Of a stretch of 5,078 nucleotides of DNA, positions 1 to 5,078 are shown piece after piece (the stretch's first letter is position 1; each line of letters begins with the position of its first letter). The stretch lies in the NCBI GenBank assembly GCA_002869425.1, contig PKSZ01000408.1, forward strand, positions 1 to 5,078, given 5' to 3'. The DNA comes from Marinilabiliales bacterium (GTDB taxonomy: Bacteria > Bacteroidota > Bacteroidia > Bacteroidales > BM523). Position numbers and translations under genes: made by a program. The notes below the pieces were generated by a model, which saw only the letters and a program-made list of their open reading frames with translations, did not search any database and had not been told where the DNA came from.

Positions 1-960
1 AATGTAACGGCTTTGTTCCCTCTGGGGAAATTAATTTGCGTTACAGGTGTAAGTGGTAGTGGAAAGTCGACTCTAATTAATGAAACCCTGTATCCCGTCT
101 TAAGCAAACATTTTTACCGATCAGTTAAAAGACCTCTTCCTTATAAATCAATTATAGGTATTGAAAATCTCGACAAAGTAATTGAGGTTAATCAAGCTCC
201 ATTGGGAAGAACTCCAAGGTCTAATCCTGCTACCTATACTGGTGTATTTACTGATATTAGGAAACTGTTTGAAAGCTTACCTGAAGCAAAAATAAGAGGC
301 TACAAAGCAGGGAGATTTAGTTTCAATGTGAAAGGTGGCAGATGCGAAACTTGTAGAGGTGCTGGTGTAAAGACGATTGAAATGAACTTTTTACCAGATG
401 TTTTTGTTACTTGTGATGAATGCTATGGTAAAAGATACAATAGAGAAACACTTGAGGTAAGGTTTAAAGGAAAATCGATCAGCAATGTTCTAGATATGAC
501 CATAAATGAAGCTGCTGATTTTTTCTCTGCAATTCCATCCATTTACATAAAACTAAAAACATTGCAGGATGTTGGTCTGGGTTACATTTCACTTGGCCAA
601 CCGAGTACAACCTTATCTGGTGGAGAATCTCAAAGAATTAAACTTGCTTCAGAGTTGAGTAAAAAAGATACCGGAAAAACACTATACATTCTGGACGAAC
701 CTACCACAGGCCTTCACTTTGAAGACATCAACGTATTATTAGGGGTATTAAACAGCTTGGTAGACAAAGGGAATACGGTTATTGTTATTGAGCACAATAT
801 GGATGTTATTAAAACAGCAGACTATATTATAGACCTTGGACTAGAAGGAGGAAAAAGAGGTGGAGAAATATTATTTCAGGGAACTCCTGAAGAATTAGCC
901 AATCAAAACTTGGGACATACTGCTCCTTTTTTAAAAAAAGAACTGGATCAGGGATTATAA
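1..960 (+). CDS. uvrA: Excinuclease ABC subunit A (UvrA), C-terminal third, 5'-truncated by the window edge
   Basis: UvrA is the ATP-dependent damage-recognition subunit of nucleotide excision repair; it loads UvrB onto DNA lesions in the cytoplasm. The frame is open from base 1, so the gene begins outside the window and the TTG at 13 is internal. Counting from base 1, 319 residues are visible. They show the second ATPase domain in order: Walker [10 protein letters not shown] (16-24); the C-terminal zinc finger C115-x2-C118-x19-C138-x2-C141, with the spacing of E. coli UvrA; ABC signature LSGGESQR (205-212); Walker B LYILDEP with E233; and switch histidine H265 in VIEHNMD. The distance from the Walker lysine to the C-terminus (about 297 residues) matches full UvrA, so the 3' end is complete. 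One small oddity is DLGLEGG near the end, where DLGPEGG is usual. The gene converges on gldB and overlaps it by 13 bp. A UvrA2-type paralogue cannot be excluded from this fragment alone. Confidence 0.97.
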   Translation, partial: NVTALFPLGKLICVTGVSGSGKSTLINETLYPVLSKHFYRSVKRPLPYKSIIGIENLDKVIEVNQAPLGRTPRSNPATYTGVFTDIRKLFESLPEAKIRGYKAGRFSFNVKGGRCETCRGAGVKTIEMNFLPDVFVTCDECYGKRYNRETLEVRFKGKSISNVLDMTINEAADFFSAIPSIYIKLKTLQDVGLGYISLGQPSTTLSGGESQRIKLASELSKKDTGKTLYILDEPTTGLHFEDINVLLGVLNSLVDKGNTVIVIEHNMDVIKTADYIIDLGLEGGKRGGEILFQGTPEELANQNLGHTAPFLKKELDQGL

Positions 961-1952
961 CCCGATGAATTTAAGATCTTCATGTAATCCCAATCCTGCA
1001 TAAGCTGATGTATACTAACATCTGGATTTTCATCCATATATGATTTTACAATCTGCCAGCCTACCCAATTGGCAGCTCTTCCGGGAGAATCATTGGAAAA
1101 TGCAGCAGTAAAAGGTGCTTCATCAATAAAACGTATGATAGTTTTATAATCTGTTGTAAAAAGCAATTTATTCTCAACAAGATAAGTCCACATAGAACTC
1201 TCACTATCATCACACCAGCCCAACTCTCTTGTTGTGAAGCCAATTTTCAAACTATCCGGGCCATCAGGAAATACAGCATCCAAAAAATACAATACCTTTC
1301 CATTATAAATCATATGACTTGCAAGTGTATTTACAGAATCAGGCGTTTCAAACTCAGAGGAGACCCAAGCCCTCATACAATCATACTGAATCATAGACTT
1401 ATCCATTCTTCTTCGCATATATTGAGGCAAAGCTAGTCTTGTATAATATTCATTTTGCGCACCAAGATATTTCTCCAGACTAATGCTTAAAATAGAATCT
1501 GCTACTACTATAGACTGGTTAAAGCCTGAGATATGAGTATATACCTGGGGTTGCACAGATTCTGGAAAATAGTGTTTATAATATGAAAAGGCATCAGTTA
1601 GATTATTTTCCAACCAGGTTAAATCATCATACACTTCCTGACAATGATCAAATACATCCCTGTATGTATTTGTAAAAAGCAATAAATATGAACTATAATT
1701 TTTGTTCTCAAGTCCACCAATATTAATGATTGCATGATTAAACAAAGAGAGAAATGAAGGATACTTATCTCGCAAGTCAAATATCTCATTACCAATACTA
1801 TCTTGCGGTAATGCAAATAAATCTTTATCAAACCTTTTGATTTTTACTTTGCATTCATCTCTCAAATCCGTAATGTCTACATCTGATACCAAATTGTTAC
1901 AAGCACTACAAATCAGTAGCAAAAAGACCAACAAAGAAAAATATTTAATCAT
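948..1952 (-). CDS. gldB: Gliding motility lipoprotein GldB
   Basis: A 334-residue protein recognised as GldB, a lipoprotein required for gliding in Flavobacterium johnsoniae; its biochemical role is not established. The N-terminus is a short lipoprotein signal ([18 protein letters not shown]) with the presumed lipidated cysteine at C18. The residue at -3 is Cys rather than the usual Leu, so the lipobox is slightly off consensus. Family landmarks follow: IKRFDKDLF (38-46), YPSFLSLF (64-71), [12 protein letters not shown] (142-153), [12 protein letters not shown] (175-186), [12 protein letters not shown] (214-225), [11 protein letters not shown] (234-244), MWTYL (254-258), RFIDEAPFT (274-282) and [14 protein letters not shown] (289-302). 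Length fits the family. No HExxH metallopeptidase motif is present. The ATG at 1952 places the signal peptide directly after the start; no Shine-Dalgarno is seen, as is usual in this phylum. No gldC follows: the gene runs straight into convergent uvrA. It is divergent from the beta-barrel gene, with 88 bp between them. Confidence 0.93.
   Translation of the reverse strand: MIKYFSLLVFLLLICSACNNLVSDVDITDLRDECKVKIKRFDKDLFALPQDSIGNEIFDLRDKYPSFLSLFNHAIINIGGLENKNYSSYLLLFTNTYRDVFDHCQEVYDDLTWLENNLTDAFSYYKHYFPESVQPQVYTHISGFNQSIVVADSILSISLEKYLGAQNEYYTRLALPQYMRRRMDKSMIQYDCMRAWVSSEFETPDSVNTLASHMIYNGKVLYFLDAVFPDGPDSLKIGFTTRELGWCDDSESSMWTYLVENKLLFTTDYKTIIRFIDEAPFTAAFSNDSPGRAANWVGWQIVKSYMDENPDVSIHQLMQDWDYMKILNSSGYNP
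951..991. repeat. Inverted repeat across the uvrA/gldB convergent junction
   Basis: GGGATTA at 951-957 is perfectly complementary to TAATCCC at 985-991. Inside it, ATGAA at 965-969 pairs with TTCAT at 979-983, giving a 7-bp outer and a 5-bp inner stem with an asymmetric internal loop. It covers the last codons of both uvrA and gldB. Neither strand has a U-tract after it, so it is not a standard intrinsic terminator. It is the only hairpin noticed near the junction and could slow polymerase or stabilise mRNA ends. It could equally be chance in coding sequence. Confidence 0.3.
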
Positions 1953-2040
1953 GGCTCGAATATTTATTTAATTATGCTTAGTATTATTTATATTTCTTTA
2001 ATTTTGTAAAAGTTCAGAAATTTAATAAAATTCTTAAACT
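1953..2040. promoter_or_regulatory. AT-rich divergent intergenic region between gldB and the beta-barrel gene
   Basis: These 88 bp must hold the start signals for both gldB (leftward) and the beta-barrel gene (rightward). The region is strongly AT-rich, without recognisable Shine-Dalgarno sequences before either ATG. The rightward gene has a full match to the Bacteroidota -7 box (annotated separately). For gldB, the best leftward candidate is TAAATTTC, read on the minus strand from 2024 to 2017, which misses the final G of TAnnTTTG and has no clear -33 element. No operator-like palindrome stands out. Confidence 0.5.
1999..2006 (+). promoter_or_regulatory. Candidate Bacteroidota -7 box for the beta-barrel gene
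   Basis: TAATTTTG matches the Bacteroidota housekeeping sigma consensus TAnnTTTG exactly. It lies 34 bp before the ATG at 2041, predicting a leader of roughly 25-30 nt. No good TTG/TTTG -33 element is found at the expected distance upstream, so the promoter call rests on the -7 box and position alone. In DNA this AT-rich, an exact match by chance is possible. Confidence 0.5.
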
Positions 2041-2724
2041 ATGAAGAAATCTGCTCTCCTTATAATTGCAATCATGCTAATTTCTATTTCAGGATTTGCA
2101 CAAAAAATATCTGGTGGATTGGTTGTAAGCCCTATGCTTTCTTGGACTAAACCTGAAGGACCAAAGTATGCTGAAAATGGTAAAATCAAATTCGGTTACA
2201 ATGTCGGATTATTGGGTGATTATAATCTCGGGGACAATTTTGCCTTTTCTGCAGGTGTTGTCTATAATAATTATGGAGGCAATATTCAGTATTTGGATAC
2301 AATTCAAAAATTTATCACAGAAGATGAACAGTATGATACCATTTTGCCAAATTCAATTATTACATACAAAATGCAGTTCATTGAAGTTCCTATTAGCATA
2401 AAAGGAAAAACAAATGAAATAGGCTATATCACTTATTTCCTACGAGCTGGTATCAGCCCCGGATTCAGATATATGTCAAAAGCAACAGTTGAAAATGGAG
2501 TTGATGATATTGTGAAAGGTGAAACAATTCCAGCTTTTGCTTTAAGTGTGAATATTGGAGGTGGAATTGAGTATTCCCTGGGAGGTAATACGAAGCTTTT
2601 AGTTGAAGCCGTTTATGCTGCCGGACTTACTGATATTGACAAAGTAGATATCGGTATATCAGAAACAAAAAATGAAAAGATTTCGTTGAATCATTTTGAC
2701 CTGAGAATTGGGATATTATTTTAG
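2041..2724 (+). CDS. Outer-membrane beta-barrel protein, PorT-like / OMP_b-brl_2 family
   Basis: A 227-residue exported protein. Residues 1-20 form a Sec signal peptide (lysines at 2-3, hydrophobic core, likely cleavage after GFA before Q21). The rest shows alternating hydrophobic/polar strands typical of a small eight-stranded barrel. Recognisable family segments include GYNVGLLGDY (52-61), FAFSAGVVYNNYGG (67-80), the characteristic MQFIEVPISIKGK strand (111-123), FLRAGISPGF (133-142), VNIGGGIEYSL (170-180) and a C-terminal strand DLRIGILF ending in Phe, as expected for BamA-dependent insertion. PorT-like barrels are abundant in Bacteroidota and most have no assigned role; PorT itself belongs to T9SS, but this protein is not clearly that orthologue, so no symbol is given. 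The ATG at 2041 directly precedes the signal peptide. It is probably monocistronic: a promoter box lies upstream and an intrinsic terminator begins 23 bp after the stop. Confidence 0.87.
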   Translation: MKKSALLIIAIMLISISGFAQKISGGLVVSPMLSWTKPEGPKYAENGKIKFGYNVGLLGDYNLGDNFAFSAGVVYNNYGGNIQYLDTIQKFITEDEQYDTILPNSIITYKMQFIEVPISIKGKTNEIGYITYFLRAGISPGFRYMSKATVENGVDDIVKGETIPAFALSVNIGGGIEYSLGGNTKLLVEAVYAAGLTDIDKVDIGISETKNEKISLNHFDLRIGILF

Positions 2725-2747
2725 ATAATATAAAGTATTTATAATTG

Positions 2748-2776
2748 AAGCTGAACTTTTTGTTCAGCTTTTTTTT
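2748..2776 (+). terminator. Intrinsic terminator of the beta-barrel gene
   Basis: AAGCTGAAC (2748-2756) and GTTCAGCTT (2762-2770) form a perfect 9-bp stem with a TTTTT loop. The T-run from 2769 to 2776 (eight T, the first two in the stem) provides the U-tract. It starts 23 bp after the TAG at 2722-2724 and precedes the next gene by 58 bp, separating the two plus-strand genes into distinct transcription units. Read leftward it lacks a long U-tract, so it is best assigned to the plus strand. Confidence 0.88.
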
Positions 2777-2834
2777 GCACTCAACGCAACGAATTCCTCT
2801 TCAACAGCAATCCTTACTATTATAAAACTAATCA

Positions 2835-3473
2835 ATGCTGATTATGAGAAGTGCAATGTTATTCCTGGGTTTTATAATTATTCTAACATCCTGTAAAAAG
2901 AATAAGGATGAATTAAATGCAAATAAAACGGAAAATAACTACTATAGTTTACTGGTTGATAAAACTCAATGGATACCTTTTTCAGAAGGAGATACAATCC
3001 AATACATTGATAGCATTGGAAATATACTAACATTTTTTGTTGACAGAAGTGAGCATTTTATTACCACTGTTAGCTTTGAAGATCTGAACTATCAATACCC
3101 TGTGAATGTAATTGATGAATATGAAAACTATATACTTGAGCTCGCATCCAACGAAGTATGCTGGAAAATAGCTTATGAATTAAATGCTACAGCATCTTCT
3201 GAAACCCAATTCAAACTGACCTCTGCATTGTCAGAAAACGAAGTATGCAGCGTAGGTAACCAAAAACTACTTTTTATTGATAACAACCAAATCAGGAATA
3301 CATCATCCATTGCATTTCACGATTCAATTACTATACTAAACAGGGAGTTTTATCAGGTTTTTGAGATAATGCAAAACACTACACTTTCCAGTATATTTTA
3401 CACACAAAACTTCGGTATTGTAGCATTTACAAATATTGAAAATGGTTCTGCAAAATCCTACAGGATAAATTAA
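2835..3473 (+). CDS. Putative lipoprotein of unknown function, 212 residues
   Basis: I do not recognise a named family. The N-terminus is a lipoprotein signal: hydrophobic core LFLGFIIIL followed by lipobox LTSC with the lipidated cysteine at C20, then a charged KKNKDE linker. The mature part is polar and probably beta-rich, with two further cysteines (C109, C138). It contains WIPFSEGDTIQYIDSIGN (46-63) and, near the end, FYTQNFGIVAF (188-198). A 'conspicuous aromatic plus EGDTI' segment early and a 'Y-x-x-x-x-GIV-F' strand late recur in small Bacteroidota lipoproteins without known function; this resemblance is from memory. An alternative start is the ATG at 2844 (MRSAMLF), which puts an arginine at position 2 and gives a more ordinary signal peptide. 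Neither ATG has a Shine-Dalgarno sequence and no TAnnTTTG box is evident upstream. The stop at 3471-3473 overlaps the U-tract of the convergent gene's terminator. Confidence 0.82.
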   Translation: MLIMRSAMLFLGFIIILTSCKKNKDELNANKTENNYYSLLVDKTQWIPFSEGDTIQYIDSIGNILTFFVDRSEHFITTVSFEDLNYQYPVNVIDEYENYILELASNEVCWKIAYELNATASSETQFKLTSALSENEVCSVGNQKLLFIDNNQIRNTSSIAFHDSITILNREFYQVFEIMQNTTLSSIFYTQNFGIVAFTNIENGSAKSYRIN

Positions 3474-3502
3474 AAAAAAAGAGGCAACCCAAAGGCTGCC
3501 TC
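3472..3502 (-). terminator. Intrinsic terminator of the SprB-repeat gene (minus strand)
   Basis: On the minus strand, GAGGCAGCC (3502-3494) and GGTTGCCTC (3489-3481) form a 9-bp GC-rich stem containing one G-U wobble, with a TTTG loop. Nine T residues follow at once (the A-run 3480-3472 on the plus strand). It begins 22 nt after the minus-strand stop at 3525-3527. Read rightward, the wobble becomes an A-C mismatch and no U-tract follows, so it should terminate the minus-strand gene efficiently and the plus-strand lipoprotein gene poorly. Its last two U-tract positions fall inside the lipoprotein stop codon. Confidence 0.9.
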
Positions 3503-3524
3503 CTCTATAATATTTGTTCCTGAT

Positions 3525-5078
3525 CTACTTCACAAGAGATACTCTCTTCGTTACAGTATAATCATTGGTAACAATCTTAATAAGGTATGTTCCTTCAGCA
3601 TTATCTGAAAGGTCAACCACAACATTATTTGAAGCTTCTGATTGTGTAGCCACAACCTCACCAATAATGTTAAATACAGTAATATTTGCACCCTGTGCAT
3701 TACTTATTTTTACAAAACCATTGGTTGGGTTAGGATAAATTTTAATAAGCTCATCAGCAGTCAATTCAGCCAAACCTGTTAATGTTACTGCAGTTGATGT
3801 AGCCGTACAACCATTTGCATCGGTAACGGTCAAAGTGAAAGTACCTTCACCTGCATCAGCTAAATCTTCTGTTGTTGAAGCATTTGGATCATCCCATAAG
3901 AATGTGTATGGTGTTGTTCCACCTGTAACAGTTACATCAACACTTCCACCTGTTCCATTGACTGGACCTTGTTCTGCATCAACTGTAACTACAAGTTCAG
4001 CAGGCTCACTAATGCTTTCATAATGAACATATTCACAACCATTGGCATCTGTAACAGTTAATGTGTGAGCACCAGCTAATTGATTATCCAAATCTTCTGT
4101 TGTTTCACCAGTATCCCAAACATAAGAATAAGGAGTTGTTCCACCTGTAATTGTAACATCAATTGAAACTGTAGCATCACCGTGACAATCTGGGTGTGTT
4201 ACAGTAGATAGTGATTGGATTTGCTCCGTTGGACCAGCAATAGATGCCATAACAGAAGTTATACAACCTGCATCATCAGTAGCAACCAATGTATAAGTTC
4301 CAACAGCAACGTCGGTAAGGTCTTCATCAGTAGAACCATCTGTCCATGCGTAAGTGTATGGTGAAGTTCCACCGACAGTTGTAACCTGCACAGCACCTAA
4401 GTCACCGTAACAATCAACATCCGTGATTGCATCAACAGTAAGTTCATATCCTGCACAAGCTGGATCATATCCTACTACATAAGCAGAAGCTGTTCCTGTA
4501 CAGCTATTGTCATCCGTAACAGTAACATTATACCATCCACCTTCAAGTCCTGTTATATCTTCATCTGTTGATGAATATGTATTTGGTCCAGTCCAGTTGT
4601 AAGTGTAAGGTGATGTACCACCTGTTACTGCTATCGCTACTTCGCCGTCCATGGTTGTTACTGTCTCATTTGTAATAGACTCTATTGCAACCTCAGGACT
4701 ATTTGGAGTAATAACTTCAACTGTTCCTGTAAGAGCACAACCAAAGTTATCTGTAATGGTATAACTATAAGTACCTGCTTCCAGGTTATCAATCATTTGT
4801 TCTGTTGAAGTATATCCATTAGGACCTGTCCAGTTGTAAGTATATGGTACTCCACCATTGTATCCTGAAACAGAAGCGTATCCTGTAGCAGCACCACAAG
4901 CAGTTGGTTGAGCAGAAGCTGAAGCTTCAAATGCAGCAGTTGGTCCATCTATTGTAACTGAACCTTCAGCTGTTTCACCGCAACTTGTAACTGTAACTGT
5001 ATATTGTCCTTCAGCTACACCTGAAATTGTTGCAGTAGTTTCACCGTTAGACCATTTGTATGTGTATGTTCCGTCACC
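3525..5078 (-). CDS. Secreted SprB-repeat protein with T9SS type A sorting domain, N-terminus beyond the window
   Basis: The visible part is the last 517 residues of a larger exported protein. The frame is open to the right edge, and repeat sequence continues upstream of the ATG at 4796, so that ATG is internal. Residues 1-435 form six SprB-like modules of 74-83 residues, each built as GG-(T/V)-x-PY-(T/S)-(Y/F)-x-W ... (T/S)-x-(E/D)-(D/x)-(L/I) ... G-x-(Y/F)-T ... V-T-D-x-x-GC. The invariant Trp occurs at 9, 83, 162, 245, 321 and 395. Residues 444-517 are the sorting domain, starting LIKIYPNPTNG, with GTYLIKI at 495-501 and ending KRVSLVK; the T9SS machinery recognises and usually removes this domain. 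SprB repeats occur in the gliding adhesin of Flavobacterium johnsoniae and many large Bacteroidota surface proteins; an adhesin or structural surface role is inferred. Residues 9-445 contain no Lys or Arg. A strong terminator follows the stop; the promoter lies outside the window. Confidence 0.93.
   Translation of the reverse strand, partial: GDGTYTYKWSNGETTATISGVAEGQYTVTVTSCGETAEGSVTIDGPTAAFEASASAQPTACGAATGYASVSGYNGGVPYTYNWTGPNGYTSTEQMIDNLEAGTYSYTITDNFGCALTGTVEVITPNSPEVAIESITNETVTTMDGEVAIAVTGGTSPYTYNWTGPNTYSSTDEDITGLEGGWYNVTVTDDNSCTGTASAYVVGYDPACAGYELTVDAITDVDCYGDLGAVQVTTVGGTSPYTYAWTDGSTDEDLTDVAVGTYTLVATDDAGCITSVMASIAGPTEQIQSLSTVTHPDCHGDATVSIDVTITGGTTPYSYVWDTGETTEDLDNQLAGAHTLTVTDANGCEYVHYESISEPAELVVTVDAEQGPVNGTGGSVDVTVTGGTTPYTFLWDDPNASTTEDLADAGEGTFTLTVTDANGCTATSTAVTLTGLAELTADELIKIYPNPTNGFVKISNAQGANITVFNIIGEVVATQSEASNNVVVDLSDNAEGTYLIKIVTNDYTVTKRVSLVK
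3528..3749 (-). other. T9SS type A C-terminal sorting domain
   Basis: The last 74 residues of the SprB-repeat protein match the Por secretion tail: IYPNPTNG at the start, a VFNIIGEVV strand, VVVDLSDNAEGTYLIKI with the conserved G-x-Y, and a C-terminal KRVSLVK strand. In known systems this beta-sandwich targets cargo through the T9SS outer-membrane translocon and is cleaved, with attachment to A-LPS or release. It holds every Lys and Arg of the visible protein except one Lys (residue 8). Confidence 0.93.
3774..5078 (-). repeat. Six tandem SprB-like coding modules (first one cut by the window edge)
   Basis: The GG-x-PY motif begins near 4856, 4622, 4373, 4145 and 3923 for modules 2 to 6; module 1 starts at or beyond the right edge. 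Periods measured between the conserved PY-type tyrosines are 74, 79, 83, 76 and 74 residues. Modules 2 and 3 share WTGPNxY, and 25 of 30 bases agree between 4818-4847 and 4581-4610. Modules 5 and 6 share GGTTPY and LTVTDANGC. The array is degenerate at DNA level, so these are diverged protein repeats rather than recent perfect copies. Confidence 0.88.

Noticed and set aside
13..15. TTG as the start of uvrA
   Set aside because: The frame is open to base 1 and encodes NVTA before it, as expected just ahead of the second Walker A of UvrA; the gene is cut by the window edge.
1061..1831. Two short minus-strand open frames (1061-1243 and 1619-1831)
   Set aside because: Both are alternative frames within gldB, whose own frame carries strong family motifs along its whole length.
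948..1952. GldB as a zinc metallopeptidase
   Set aside because: No HExxH motif occurs anywhere in the protein, so no enzymatic activity can be supported.
2168..2401. Plus-strand open frame of 77 codons
   Set aside because: Alternative frame within the beta-barrel gene; no domain and no separate start signals.
2777..2834. Promoter or small RNA between the terminator and the lipoprotein gene
   Set aside because: No TAnnTTTG box, hairpin or conserved element could be found in these 58 bp; a promoter must lie nearby but cannot be placed.
3835..4023. Plus-strand open frame of 62 codons
   Set aside because: It lies antisense within the repeat array; its Ser/Pro/Val-rich product simply mirrors the repeat codons and has no start signal or recognisable domain.
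4794..4796. ATG as the start of the SprB-repeat protein
   Set aside because: Another 94 in-frame codons upstream encode module 1 and most of module 2, and no signal peptide follows this ATG.
3774..5078. CRISPR or DNA-level tandem repeat
   Set aside because: The periodicity of 222-249 bp is imperfect, follows codons and is explained by diverged protein modules; there are no short identical direct repeats with unique spacers.

Overview
The window reads as chromosomal DNA from an AT-rich member of the Bacteroidota. Four things point there: a GldB-type gliding motility lipoprotein, a PorT-like outer-membrane beta-barrel, a secreted SprB-repeat protein ending in a type A type IX secretion (T9SS) sorting domain, and start sites with no Shine-Dalgarno sequence plus a TAnnTTTG-type -7 promoter box. 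The sequence does not fix genus or species. No mobile element, CRISPR array, tRNA or rRNA was seen.

Layout, left to right. (1) 1-960, + strand: the C-terminal third of uvrA, cut by the left edge, with the second ATPase site and the C-terminal zinc finger intact. (2) 948-1952, - strand: gldB, convergent with uvrA and overlapping it by 13 bp. (3) 1953-2040: an AT-rich divergent promoter region. (4) 2041-2724, + strand: a small outer-membrane beta-barrel protein, followed by a clean intrinsic terminator at 2748-2776. (5) 2835-3473, + strand: an unrecognised 212-residue lipoprotein. (6) 3472-3502: a hairpin with a U-tract terminating the minus-strand gene to its right; the U-tract overlaps the stop codon of the lipoprotein gene. 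(7) 3525-5078, - strand: the last 517 residues of a modular cell-surface or secreted protein, running off the right edge.

Apart from uvrA (cytoplasmic DNA repair), all genes encode envelope or exported proteins: two lipoproteins, one outer-membrane barrel and one T9SS substrate. GldB is a gliding motility protein of the same biology that uses T9SS-exported SprB-type adhesins, so gldB and the repeat protein fit a gliding or surface-adhesion lifestyle. Each gene appears to be its own transcription unit, so the functional link is inferred from family knowledge and not from an operon.

The most notable feature is the passenger part of the T9SS substrate. It holds six SprB-like modules of 74-83 residues and has a 437-residue stretch without a single lysine or arginine. 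No undescribed multi-gene system is evident.
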